From the NCBI GenBank assembly GCA_947450695.1, contig CANFWV010000003.1, positions 1-64,000 of the forward strand: a stretch of 64,000 bases of DNA. The letters are read 5' to 3'. Every line of letters begins with the position of its first letter. Position 1 is the stretch's first letter. This stretch comes from Comamonadaceae bacterium. Lineage in GTDB: Bacteria; Pseudomonadota; Gammaproteobacteria; Burkholderiales; Burkholderiaceae_C. Under the pieces are notes generated by a model that saw only the letters and a list, made by a program, of their open reading frames with translations, searched no databases and was not told where the DNA came from. Of the stretch, positions 17,235-25,625 are shown in pieces. The translations under genes and the position numbers were made by a program.

Positions 17235-17779
17235 GAAGTAGCTCCGGCAAGCCCCACACGCGCGCGGCCTTGCAAGGAAATACACAGCGACCGGATGCTG
17301 TCCGGCAACTCAGTACCTGCCGGGGTGAAGATAATCGTCTGCGCAGCAGATTTAGCGGAACCGGTGGCTTGGTAAGCGATGCTGTGGCCAGTCGACACAT
17401 TGCTGGCGATAGACGCCAGTGCGGGCAATCCCGACTGAATCCGCAACAGAGCTTCTGCCGGACCATCAGGGTTGTCGCCGTCAACCTGTGCATTTCCATT
17501 GCTGTCAATGAACACGAGCCAGCCATCAGCCCAAGCCGCACCATCTCGTGTGCATGAATCGCCATTAGATGATTGGCACACCAACACGGGCCTGAGCCGT
17601 TTAAGCGCTTCCGAGCGGGCATAACGCAAATCGCCCAGCAAAGCCTCGGCGGCCATGAGGACTGAACGCTTGACCCACAAGCTGCGAAAACTGGGGACCG
17701 CCAGCGATGTGACCACAGCCATCATTGCCAACACCATCATGAGTTCCACCAGCGTCAAACCAATTGCACGTCTAAACAT
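17225..17779 (-). CDS. fimT: Minor pilin FimT/GspH family
   Basis: 184 residues from the ATG at 17779. The leader MFRRAIG is followed by LTLVELMMVLAMMAVVTSLAVPSFRSL, the prepilin motif, then DLRYARSEALKR, the helix and turn conserved in FimT and GspH. FimT proteins are minor pilins; some bind DNA and assist natural transformation, not testable here. It is the first gene of the pilin operon and is divergent from ribD across 95 AT-rich bases. Confidence 0.88.
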   Translation of the reverse strand: MFRRAIGLTLVELMMVLAMMAVVTSLAVPSFRSLWVKRSVLMAAEALLGDLRYARSEALKRLRPVLVCQSSNGDSCTRDGAAWADGWLVFIDSNGNAQVDGDNPDGPAEALLRIQSGLPALASIASNVSTGHSIAYQATGSAKSAAQTIIFTPAGTELPDSIRSLCISLQGRARVGLAGATSCS

Positions 17780-17874
17780 GCTGCAAATAGTAACAATAGT
17801 TAACGGAATAACCAATTAAAATTAAATATTTATAGCTACTTTTAGCAAGTACCACGAACGCTAAACTCAGGGAC
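17780..17874. promoter_or_regulatory. Divergent AT-rich promoter region, fimT / ribD
   Basis: The 95 bases between the two divergent starts are strongly AT-rich (17800-17845) compared with the surroundings. They must contain promoters for both the pilin operon and the riboflavin operon. Several TATAAT-like hexamers are possible and I cannot pick one. No FMN riboswitch sequence is present. Confidence 0.45.
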
Positions 17875-18963
17875 GTGATAAACCTCGCCCTTCAGCTTGC
17901 CAAGCAAGCGCAAAACCAAACCTCACCGAATCCAGCTGTCGGCTGCGTCTTAGTTTCCCCTGCTGGCGACGTGATCGGCCAAGGTCAAACCCAAGCGGTA
18001 GGCAGCGCCCACGCAGAAGTCATGGCTCTGCGCGATGCCACGAATCGGGGTCATGCCGTAACGGGCGCCACAGCCTACGTCACGCTGGAACCTTGCTCGC
18101 ACCAAGGCCGAACCGGCCCCTGTTGCGATGCATTGATAGCCGCCGGCATTGCCAAAGTGGTGGCGTCCATCGCCGACCCGAATCCGCTGGTCTCGGGCCA
18201 AGGTTTTGAACGGCTCCGGGCGGCTGGCATCCGCGTCGAGGCCGGCCCCGGCGCTGAGTCCTCACGCGAATTGAACATCGGATTTTTCAGCCGCATGCTG
18301 CGTCAAACGCCTTGGGTGCGGATGAAAATGGCCGCATCATTAGACGGCACTACCGCGTTGACCAACGGGCATAGTCAGTGGATCACCTCCATCGAGGCCA
18401 GGACAGACGGCCACGCTTGGCGCGCTCGCGCATCGGCGGTGCTCACCGGCATAGGCACCTTGCTGCAAGACGACCCGAGCTTGGATGTGCGACTGGTCAA
18501 GACCCCCCGCCAACCGCATCGCATCATCATCGACAGCCACCTTCAAACGCCGCTTGATGCGCGGATTTTCAAACCTGATGGCCAAGTGTGGATTTATACC
18601 GCCAGCAGCGATGCAGCCAAAACTCAAGCACTGCAAAGCCGCGGCGCCAGCGTCATCAGCCTGCCTGGCGCTGGCGGCAAGGTCGACTTGGCAGCCGTGA
18701 TGTGTGACCTTGGCCTGCGCCAAATCAATGAACTGCACGTAGAGGCTGGCTTCAAACTCAATGGTTCCCTGGTACGCGAGGGCTTGGTCGATGAATTTTT
18801 ACTCTACCTCGCGCCCAAGTTGCTGGGCCCTGGCCAAGGCATGATGGCCTTGCCGGCGCTGGAATCCTTGACCGGCGCAGTACCACTGGAATTCATCTCA
18901 GCAGACCGCATCGGACCCGATCTGCGGCTGGTCGCCCGGGCTGAAGGGCGCGGCACTTTTTAG
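17875..18963 (+). CDS. ribD: Bifunctional riboflavin deaminase/reductase
   Basis: 362 residues with a GTG start, the only start after an upstream stop. The N-terminal deaminase has the zinc ligands H46 and E48 (HAEVMAL) and C74/C83 (EPCSHQGRTGPC). The C-terminal reductase has RMKMAASLDGTTAL and the VEAGFKLNGSLVREGLVDE segment. It deaminates and then reduces the GTP cyclohydrolase II product, giving the ribitylamino-uracil phosphate. It is the first gene of the rib operon ribD-ribE-ribB-ribH. Confidence 0.96.
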   Translation: MINLALQLAKQAQNQTSPNPAVGCVLVSPAGDVIGQGQTQAVGSAHAEVMALRDATNRGHAVTGATAYVTLEPCSHQGRTGPCCDALIAAGIAKVVASIADPNPLVSGQGFERLRAAGIRVEAGPGAESSRELNIGFFSRMLRQTPWVRMKMAASLDGTTALTNGHSQWITSIEARTDGHAWRARASAVLTGIGTLLQDDPSLDVRLVKTPRQPHRIIIDSHLQTPLDARIFKPDGQVWIYTASSDAAKTQALQSRGASVISLPGAGGKVDLAAVMCDLGLRQINELHVEAGFKLNGSLVREGLVDEFLLYLAPKLLGPGQGMMALPALESLTGAVPLEFISADRIGPDLRLVARAEGRGTF

Positions 18964-19049
18964 CTTTTGTCGGCCTTTCTCAACAGAATGATTTAGGGCC
19001 TTCGCGTCAAAGCTTCGCGATAGTGGCCATTTCCCTGCCAAAATACTGC

Positions 19050-19694
19050 ATGTTTACCGGAATCATCACCGGCGTGGGGCGCATCGTCGCTATCCATAGC
19101 CTGGGCAGCTCTTTGGACCATGGCAAGCGACTCACCATCGAAACGCCATCGGCTTACCTGAACGACGTCGGTCTCGGCGACAGCATTGCGCTCAACGGCG
19201 CCTGCATGACGGCCACCACGCTAGACGCTGCCCACAACCAATTCACCATCGACATTTCAGCGGAATCGCTGAACAAGACTTGCGGCCTCGCAGAGCTCGG
19301 CCCCATCAATCTTGAAAAAGCCCTGCGCGCCAACGACCGGTTGGGTGGACACATCGTCTCGGGGCATGTCGACGGCATCGGCCGCGTCACACATTTCGCG
19401 CAGGTGGGTGAAAGCTGGGAGTTGCGGATTCAATCGCCCGCCGGCATTAGCAAATACCTCGCCTACAAAGGCTCGATCACGGTCAATGGGGTCAGCCTGA
19501 CCGTCAACCGCGTGACCGACCTCGCCGGCCCTGGCGACCAGAGCGCGGGTTGCGAGATCAGCATCAACCTCATTCCCCACACCGTCGAGAACACGGCACT
19601 GGGACACCTTAAGCAGGACGCCCAGGTGAACCTGGAAATCGACCTGATCGCACGTTACGTGGAGCGCATGCTCCAAGACACCAGAAAGCCTTGA
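19050..19694 (+). CDS. ribE: Riboflavin synthase, alpha chain
   Basis: 214 residues from the ATG at 19050 giving MFTGIITGVGRI, the invariant start of the family. Two lumazine-binding repeats are visible: SIALNGACMTAT in the first barrel and SITVNGVSLTVN in the second, with GGHIVSGHVDGIG between. It dismutates two molecules of 6,7-dimethyl-8-ribityllumazine to riboflavin. The symbol follows the ribE/ribH usage; E. coli calls it ribC. The stop is three bases before the ribB ATG. Confidence 0.97.
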   Translation: MFTGIITGVGRIVAIHSLGSSLDHGKRLTIETPSAYLNDVGLGDSIALNGACMTATTLDAAHNQFTIDISAESLNKTCGLAELGPINLEKALRANDRLGGHIVSGHVDGIGRVTHFAQVGESWELRIQSPAGISKYLAYKGSITVNGVSLTVNRVTDLAGPGDQSAGCEISINLIPHTVENTALGHLKQDAQVNLEIDLIARYVERMLQDTRKP

Positions 19695-19696
19695 AC

Positions 19697-20803
19697 ATGA
19701 CAGTTGCCATTTCTACAGTTGAAGACATCGTTGCCGACATGGCTGCCGGCAAGATCGTTATTTTGATTGACGAAGAAGACCGCGAAAACGAAGGAGACTT
19801 GGTGCTGGCTGCCGACCACGTCACGCCTGAAGCAATCAACTTCATGGCGCGCTTTGGTCGCGGCCTGATTTGCCTGACGCTGACCAAAGAACGCTGCGAG
19901 CGACTGCAACTGCCACCCATGGCTCTGCGCAATGGTGACAAAAAAGGCACCGCCTTCACCGTCTCGATTGAAGCCGCTGAAGGCGTGACCACCGGCATTT
20001 CGGCGGCTGACCGTTCGCGCACCGTCGAAGCTGCGGTGGCAAAAAAAGCCAAGGTCGATGACTTGGTGCAACCCGGCCACATCTTCCCGCTGCAAGCGGT
20101 TGACGGCGGTGTATTGATGCGCGCCGGTCACACCGAAGCCGGTTGCGACCTCGCCGGCATGGCCGGTTGCACGCCAGCATCCGTGATCTGCGAGATCATG
20201 AACGACGATGGCACCATGGCCAGGCTGCCCGACTTGCTTCTGTTTGCAGCTGAACACGGTCTCAAAATTGGCACCATCGCCGACCTGATCGAACACCGCA
20301 GCCGGCATGAATCCCTGATTGAAACCGTTGGCACCCGAACGCTGCAAACCGCCTTTGGCGAATTCACCGCCCACGCTTTCAAAGACAAGCCCAGCCAAGG
20401 CGTGCATCTGGCGCTGGTCAAAGGCAGTTGGAAATCCGAAGAAACCGTGGCCGCCCGCGTGCACGAGCCGCTGTCTGTCTTTGATGCACTGGAAGTCGGC
20501 CGGACTATGCATTCCTGGAGCCTAGATCAAAGCCTCCAACACATTGCCGACGAAGGCAAAGGCGTCGTGGTACTGCTCAATTGCGGTGAAAGCGGGGCGC
20601 AACTGCTGGCCCAGTTTGAAGGAACAGCCGAAGCCAGCCATGCCCCAACACGCGGCCGCATGGACTTGCGCTCCTACGGCATAGGCGCACAAATTCTGCG
20701 TGAATGCGGCGTCAGCAAAATGAAGCTGCTGGGCAACCCACGTCGCATGCCGAGCATGGCCGGTTACGGGCTTGAGATCGTCGGCTACATCAACAAGGAC
20801 TGA
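19697..20803 (+). CDS. ribB: 3,4-dihydroxy-2-butanone-4-phosphate synthase with degenerate GTP-cyclohydrolase II-like domain (RibBX type)
   Basis: 368 residues from ATG 19697. The N-terminal 200 residues are a complete RibB, with DEEDRENEGDLV, RFGRGLIC and RAGHTEAGCDL for Mg and ribulose-5-phosphate binding. The C-terminal half aligns in length with RibA but the zinc motif C-x2-G-x8-C-x-C is absent; the usual RVHSEC stretch reads RVHEPLSVF, and only two cysteines remain. It therefore probably lacks GTP cyclohydrolase II activity, as in the RibBX variants known from Proteobacteria, and a separate ribA must exist elsewhere. Confidence 0.93.
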   Translation: MTVAISTVEDIVADMAAGKIVILIDEEDRENEGDLVLAADHVTPEAINFMARFGRGLICLTLTKERCERLQLPPMALRNGDKKGTAFTVSIEAAEGVTTGISAADRSRTVEAAVAKKAKVDDLVQPGHIFPLQAVDGGVLMRAGHTEAGCDLAGMAGCTPASVICEIMNDDGTMARLPDLLLFAAEHGLKIGTIADLIEHRSRHESLIETVGTRTLQTAFGEFTAHAFKDKPSQGVHLALVKGSWKSEETVAARVHEPLSVFDALEVGRTMHSWSLDQSLQHIADEGKGVVVLLNCGESGAQLLAQFEGTAEASHAPTRGRMDLRSYGIGAQILRECGVSKMKLLGNPRRMPSMAGYGLEIVGYINKD

Positions 20804-20854
20804 CGAACCGCGTCAAAACCTTTCGAAACCAACCATCACCGAAGGACAACCATC

Positions 20855-21319
20855 ATGTTTGACGCAGACAAAGGCCAAGTCGGCCAGCTCAACGGACAAC
20901 AACTGTCTATCGGCATCGTGCAGGCGCGATTCAACGAGAGCATCACCCATACGCTGGCAACGGCGTGCATTGCAGAGTTGCAGTTGCATGGCGTTGACCC
21001 CGCCAACATTCACCATGTCACCGTGCCCGGTGCGCTGGAAATACCGGTGGCCTTGCAAGCTATGGCGGAAACTGAAAACTATGACGCATTGATCGCCTTG
21101 GGGTGCATCATCCGCGGCGAGACCTACCACTTTGAGCTGGTCGCCAACGAAAGTGGCGCTGCCGTGACGCGCTTGGCGCTGGACTATCAAATTCCTATCG
21201 CCAATGCGATTTTGACCACTGAGAATGTGGCCCAAGCTGAAGCCCGGCAAGTCGAAAAAGGCCGCGACGCAGCTCGTGTCGCTATTGAAATGGCCAATCT
21301 GCTCGACGCAATTTCCTAA
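20855..21319 (+). CDS. ribH: 6,7-dimethyl-8-ribityllumazine synthase
   Basis: 154 residues, the standard size. It has [11 protein letters not shown] at the substrate-binding N-terminus, [12 protein letters not shown], and [17 protein letters not shown] with the catalytic histidine. It condenses the ribitylamino-uracil with dihydroxybutanone phosphate and forms icosahedral or pentameric assemblies. GAAGGACAACCATC precedes the ATG. It lies 52 bases after ribB and ten before nusB. Confidence 0.98.
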   Translation: MFDADKGQVGQLNGQQLSIGIVQARFNESITHTLATACIAELQLHGVDPANIHHVTVPGALEIPVALQAMAETENYDALIALGCIIRGETYHFELVANESGAAVTRLALDYQIPIANAILTTENVAQAEARQVEKGRDAARVAIEMANLLDAIS

Positions 21320-21328
21320 AAGTAAAAC

Positions 21329-21835
21329 ATGACTACCGCACCCAAACGCCCTCCACAGACTCGCACCGGTCTGACCGACACAGGCGTTAAAAAAGCCGCC
21401 GACAAATCAGCCCGAACCCGCGCCCGCGAGTTCGCCTTGCAAGCGCTCTACCAATTTCTGGTGGGTGGCAACGAAGCCGCCTCCATCGACGCCTTCACGC
21501 GTGATCTGGTTGGTTTTCACAAAGCCGACTCGATGCATTACGACGCCCTACTCCACGGCTGCATTGAAGGTGCTGTGGGCCTCGACGAATTGATCTTGCC
21601 CGTGCTCGACCGCAAGATGAACGAGATCTCCCCGGTGGAGCACGCCATTTTGTGGATTGGCGCCTACGAATTCAAGCAATGCCCAGACGTGCCTTGGCGT
21701 GTCGTGATCAACGAATGCATCGAACTGGCCAAAGCCTTTGGCGGCACCGACGGCCACAAGTGGGTCAATGGGGTGCTTAATCAACTCGCACCGATCCTGC
21801 GCCAAGCGGAAGTCGCCAGCGACAAAGCCCGTTAA
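21329..21835 (+). CDS. nusB: Transcription antitermination factor NusB
   Basis: 168 residues. After a 25-residue basic lead the protein has [17 protein letters not shown], the Arg-rich RNA-binding helix of NusB, and ends with [28 protein letters not shown], its signature. With NusE it binds boxA in rRNA operons and prevents premature termination. The ribH-nusB order is conserved in proteobacteria. Confidence 0.97.
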   Translation: MTTAPKRPPQTRTGLTDTGVKKAADKSARTRAREFALQALYQFLVGGNEAASIDAFTRDLVGFHKADSMHYDALLHGCIEGAVGLDELILPVLDRKMNEISPVEHAILWIGAYEFKQCPDVPWRVVINECIELAKAFGGTDGHKWVNGVLNQLAPILRQAEVASDKAR

Positions 21836-21872
21836 GCAGCCCACGAAGTACCCAAGCGAGTCAAGCGCACCC

Positions 21873-23093
21873 ATGCGAATTTCCCAGCGTGCCCAACGCA
21901 TTGAGCCTTTCTATGTGATGGAGGTGGCCAAAGCAGCCTCCGAGTTGGCGCAGCAATTCGCCAACACCAGCCAGCCGATGATTTTTTTGAACATTGGCGA
22001 GCCGGACTTCAGCGCTCCGCCGTTGGTGCAAGAAGCCGCTACACGCGCCATCGCCCAAGGCCACACGCAGTACACGGCCGCTACAGGCCTGCCCGCGTTG
22101 CGCGAAAAAATTAGCGCCTGGTATGCCACGCGCTTTCAGGCAGATGTCGCACCCAGCCGGATCATCATCACCGCTGGCGCCTCGGCGGCACTGCACTTGG
22201 CCGGCCTCGCGCTGATTGAGGCCGGCGACGAAATTCTCATGCCGGACCCAAGCTACCCCTGCAACCAACATTTTGTTGGGGCGGCCGATGGCCGTTCCAT
22301 ACTGATCCCGACCACCGCCGCAGAACGCTTTCAACTCACGGCAGACAAGGTGGCAGAAGCGTGGGGGCCAGACACACGCGGCGTCATGCTCGCATCGCCG
22401 TCCAACCCGACCGGCACCTCGATCGCGCCTGGCGAGTTGCAGCGCTTGCACAGCTTGGTGCACAGCCGCGGCGGCATCACCCTGATAGACGAGATTTACT
22501 TAGGCCTCAGCTACGACGACCACTTTGGCCGCAGTGCACTGGCCATGCCCGGTGAGTTGGGCAAGAGCGTCATCAGCATCAACAGCTTCAGCAAGTACTT
22601 CAATATGACTGGTTGGCGGCTCGGCTGGCTGGTGGTGCCGGAAGCGCTGGTGCCGGTGATTGAACGCATGGCGCAAAACCTGTTCATCTGCCCCAGCACG
22701 GTGGCTCAACACGCCGCCCTCGCCTGCTTTGAGCCCGAGAGCTTGGCCGAATACGAGCGCCGACGCGCTGAATTCAAAGCCCGACGCGACTACTTCATCC
22801 CAGAGCTGAACCGACTCGGCTTGACAGTTCCGGTCATGCCCGACGGCGCTTTTTACGCTTATGCCGATTGCACACAAGCAGCACAGAAGTTGAATATTCG
22901 CTCCGGCCAGCCCGATGGCACCGGCGGCAGCTGGGACTTGGCGTTTGAGCTCATGCAGCGCGCGCACCTTGCAGTGGCGCCAGGCCGAGATTTTGGTAAG
23001 GCCGCGCCCGACAAGTTCATCCGTTTCTCGACCGCCAGCTCGATGGCGCATCTCAAAGAAGCCGTATCACGACTGGAGGCTGTACTTGGTTAA
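21873..23093 (+). CDS. PLP-dependent class I/II aminotransferase
   Basis: 406 residues from ATG 21873 (a frame reaching back into nusB is ignored). Fold type I motifs are NIGEPDF, TAATGLPALREKI, ASPSNPTGT, DEIYLGLSYD and the PLP-lysine region INSFSKYFNMTGWRLGW. It is close to AspC/AlaT-type aminotransferases of subgroup I-gamma, but the amino donor and keto acid cannot be read from sequence. It is followed with an eight-base overlap by ybgC, so it may be transcribed with the tol genes. Confidence 0.9.
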   Translation: MRISQRAQRIEPFYVMEVAKAASELAQQFANTSQPMIFLNIGEPDFSAPPLVQEAATRAIAQGHTQYTAATGLPALREKISAWYATRFQADVAPSRIIITAGASAALHLAGLALIEAGDEILMPDPSYPCNQHFVGAADGRSILIPTTAAERFQLTADKVAEAWGPDTRGVMLASPSNPTGTSIAPGELQRLHSLVHSRGGITLIDEIYLGLSYDDHFGRSALAMPGELGKSVISINSFSKYFNMTGWRLGWLVVPEALVPVIERMAQNLFICPSTVAQHAALACFEPESLAEYERRRAEFKARRDYFIPELNRLGLTVPVMPDGAFYAYADCTQAAQKLNIRSGQPDGTGGSWDLAFELMQRAHLAVAPGRDFGKAAPDKFIRFSTASSMAHLKEAVSRLEAVLG

Positions 23094-23523
23094 TCCAACT
23101 AGCTTTCGGTGGCCGCTAAGGGTTTATTGGGAAGACACCGACGCCGGCGGCATCGTTTTTTATGCCAACTACCTGAAGTTTTTTGAACGCAGCCGGACCG
23201 AGTGGCTGCGGTCTCTCGGCATTGAACAACACATCTTGCGCGAGCAAACCGGCGGCATGTTCATCGTCAGCGAAACCAGCGTTCGTTACCTGCAACCCTC
23301 TCGCCTTGACGACGAACTGATTGTTACGGCTAAGCTGCAAGAAAGAGGCCGCGCTTCTTTGATAATCAGCCAACAGGTATTTCTGAAAAACAAGCCAACA
23401 GCCGAGTCGCCGACAACGCTGCTGTGCGAGGCTACCATTCGGATCGGCTGGGTCGATGCCAGCAGCCTCAAACCCTCACGCATCCCCACGCACATTTTGG
23501 ACAGACTGGAGCTCCACTCATGA
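23086..23523 (+). CDS. ybgC: Tol-Pal-associated acyl-CoA thioesterase YbgC
   Basis: 145 residues. No ATG is available; a TTG at 23086 is preceded by GGAGG with an eight-base spacing, an excellent ribosome-binding site, so TTG is taken as the start. It overlaps the aminotransferase stop by eight bases. The hot-dog fold motif YWEDTDAGGIVFYANYLKFFERSRTEWLR includes the catalytic Asp and is diagnostic. YbgC hydrolyses short acyl-CoA and is the usual first gene of tol-pal operons. Its stop overlaps the tolQ ATG (ATGA). Confidence 0.95.
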   Translation: MVNPTSFRWPLRVYWEDTDAGGIVFYANYLKFFERSRTEWLRSLGIEQHILREQTGGMFIVSETSVRYLQPSRLDDELIVTAKLQERGRASLIISQQVFLKNKPTAESPTTLLCEATIRIGWVDASSLKPSRIPTHILDRLELHS

Positions 23524-24212
23524 ATCAAGACATGTCGATCGTCAGTTTAATTTTGCACGCCAGCTGGGTCGTGCAAGCCGTGGTGGTCTTGCTGCTGGGC
23601 ATTTCAATTGCCAGTTGGTCCGCCATCTTTCGCAAGATCGTCTCCCTGCGACGCGTAGCGGCGCTGAACGATGAGTTTGACCGCGAGTTCTGGTCTGGCA
23701 CCAGCTTGAACGAACTCTTCGCCTCCGCCGCCCAAAACGCGCACGGCTCTGGCCCTATGGAACGCATTTTTGCCAGTGGCATGCGCGAATACCAAAAGCT
23801 ACGCGAGCGCCGCGTGGTCGACCCAGGCGCCCTGCTTGACGGAGCTCGCCGTGCCATGCGCGCCAGCTACCAGCGTGAGATGGACGGGATCGAGTCGAAT
23901 TTATCCTTCCTTGCCACGGTCGGCTCGGTCTCGCCGTATGTCGGTTTGTTCGGCACGGTCTGGGGCATCATGCACGCCTTCACCGGTTTGGCCGCGCTGG
24001 AGCAAGTCACGTTGTCAACCGTCGCCCCCGGCATTGCCGAGGCACTGGTGGCCACGGCCATTGCCTTGTTCGCGGCCATCCCAGCCGTCGTCGCCTACAA
24101 CCGCTTTGCCCACGACATTGACCGCATCGCCAACAAATTGGAAACTTTCATTGAAGAGTTCTCCAACATCTTGCAGCGTAATTTAGGCGCGCAATCGGCC
24201 TCGGGCCACTGA
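23520..24212 (+). CDS. tolQ: Tol-Pal system proton channel subunit TolQ
   Basis: 230 residues from the ATG overlapping ybgC. Three membrane helices are visible: around 15-35, 135-160 (VGSVSPYVGLFGTVWGIMHAF) and 170-195 (EALVATAIALFAAIPAVVAY), the arrangement of the MotA/TolQ/ExbB family. With TolR it forms the inner-membrane proton channel that energises TolA for outer-membrane constriction at division. Confidence 0.97.
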   Translation: MNQDMSIVSLILHASWVVQAVVVLLLGISIASWSAIFRKIVSLRRVAALNDEFDREFWSGTSLNELFASAAQNAHGSGPMERIFASGMREYQKLRERRVVDPGALLDGARRAMRASYQREMDGIESNLSFLATVGSVSPYVGLFGTVWGIMHAFTGLAALEQVTLSTVAPGIAEALVATAIALFAAIPAVVAYNRFAHDIDRIANKLETFIEEFSNILQRNLGAQSASGH

Positions 24213-24243
24213 ACGCTCACCGCGATAACGAGTCAACAAGCAC

Positions 24244-24678
24244 ATGCCAGCAGTCAACTCACGCGGCCGTGGACGCCGTACCATCAGCGAAATCAACATG
24301 GTGCCCTTCATCGACGTGATGTTGGTGCTGCTCATCATCTTCATGGTCACTGCGCCACTCATCACGCCCAGCATGATTGCACTGCCGCGCGTCGGCAAAG
24401 CACCGGGGCAACCACCCAAGCCCATCCAAGTGCAGATCGACAAAGACGAGAAAATTCAAATCAACGAATCGGGTGGCAAGCCCGTGAGCATTGTCATGAC
24501 TGAAGTCGGCAGCACCGTGAAGCGGCTGCAGCCGGCTGTGCCACAAGGGGAACAAGCCACGCCCGTGGTGATCAGCGCCGACAAATCCATCAAATACGAA
24601 ACGGTGGTCAAGGTCATGGACGCGCTGCAACGCGCCGGCGTCCAACGTGTGGGCCTGTCGGTTCAGACGGGTAATTGA
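24244..24678 (+). CDS. tolR: Tol-Pal system protein TolR
   Basis: 144 residues. A single N-terminal membrane segment contains the proton-conducting aspartate in INMVPFIDVMLVLLIIFMV, followed by TAPLITPSM and a periplasmic ExbD/TolR domain ending GVQRVGLSVQTGN. It partners with TolQ. It starts 31 bases after tolQ. Confidence 0.97.
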   Translation: MPAVNSRGRGRRTISEINMVPFIDVMLVLLIIFMVTAPLITPSMIALPRVGKAPGQPPKPIQVQIDKDEKIQINESGGKPVSIVMTEVGSTVKRLQPAVPQGEQATPVVISADKSIKYETVVKVMDALQRAGVQRVGLSVQTGN

Positions 24679-24713
24679 GTTTGCTGCATAAAGTTGATCT
24701 GAGCTGAACCCCC

Positions 24714-25622
24714 ATGCCCAGCACTGACGACCGCCTCGACCTCGTTCCCCGCGACGAACCGGGGGCGGTGCGCTCGTTTTCATTCGCACTGATCGTCCAT
24801 CTGTTGCTGGCCGCTGCGCTGACTTGGGGCGTGAGTTGGAAGAGCAACGACCCAACAATTTCCTTTGAAGCCGAGTTGTGGTCTAACGTGCAACAAGAAG
24901 CTGCACCGGCGCTGGAAGCCCCGCCTCCAGCACCCCCTACGCCGCCAGCGCCCGAGCCAGTCCCCGCTCCTGTGCCGACGCCAGCCCCGCCCCCACCGGC
25001 CAAAGTCGAAGCGGCAGCAGACCCAGACATTGCTTTAGAGCGCAAGAAAAAGGAAGCAGAAGACAAAAAAACAGCGCTGGCATTGATTGAGAAAGCGGAC
25101 AAAGCGGCGAAAGAAAAAGCCGACAAGGTCGAAAAAATTCTCAAAGATAAAGCTCTCGCACAGGCCAAAGCAAAAGCCGCCGCACAAGCCAAGCTTGAAG
25201 CGCAAAAACTGGAAGCACAGAAAGAGCAAGACGCCAAAAAGCAAGCTGCAGCCGATGCCAAATTCCGCAAAGACAACCTTGCGCGAATGAATGCTCTAGC
25301 AGGAGCCACTGGCACGCCAGATGCCAAGGGGTCGGCACTGCAGTCCAGCGGTCCGTCGGCCAGCTATGGTGGGAAAGTCCGTGCCAAGGTCAAGCCCAAC
25401 GTGATTTTCACTGAAGACATCGTCGGCAACCCGGTCGCCGAAGTTGAAGTCCGTACCACCTTAGACGGCACCATCACCAGCCAACGACTCGTTAAATCGA
25501 GCGGGAACAAAGCGTGGGACGACGCCGTCATCACCGCCATCGTTCGCACCGTGACCCTGCCGCGGGATGTCGATGGACGTGTGCCCACGCCGCTGATTAT
25601 TTCGTTCCGGCCGAAAGACTGA
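24714..25622 (+). CDS. tolA: Tol-Pal system energy transducer TolA
   Basis: 302 residues. One membrane helix at residues about 22-40 is followed by a Pro-rich stretch (about 66-96), a long Lys/Ala/Glu helical region (about 105-190, AKAKAAAQAKLEAQKLE type) and a C-terminal TonB-like domain with VEVRTTLDGTITSQRLVKSSG. This domain order defines TolA, which spans the periplasm and touches Pal and TolB. tolB and pal do not follow: the next gene is a convergent Bug receptor whose stop is three bases away. Confidence 0.92.
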   Translation: MPSTDDRLDLVPRDEPGAVRSFSFALIVHLLLAAALTWGVSWKSNDPTISFEAELWSNVQQEAAPALEAPPPAPPTPPAPEPVPAPVPTPAPPPPAKVEAAADPDIALERKKKEAEDKKTALALIEKADKAAKEKADKVEKILKDKALAQAKAKAAAQAKLEAQKLEAQKEQDAKKQAAADAKFRKDNLARMNALAGATGTPDAKGSALQSSGPSASYGGKVRAKVKPNVIFTEDIVGNPVAEVEVRTTLDGTITSQRLVKSSGNKAWDDAVITAIVRTVTLPRDVDGRVPTPLIISFRPKD

Positions 25623-25625
25623 TTT

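Noticed and set aside
17800-19050. FMN riboswitch for the rib operon
   Set aside because: The conserved AGGG...CCCTACCGGCGGT-type blocks are not present before ribD, ribE or ribB.
24614-25327. Minus-strand frame of 237 codons opposite tolR/tolA, rich in Ala, Ser, Cys and Phe
   Set aside because: Its composition mirrors the Lys/Ala repeats of TolA; tolA is certain.
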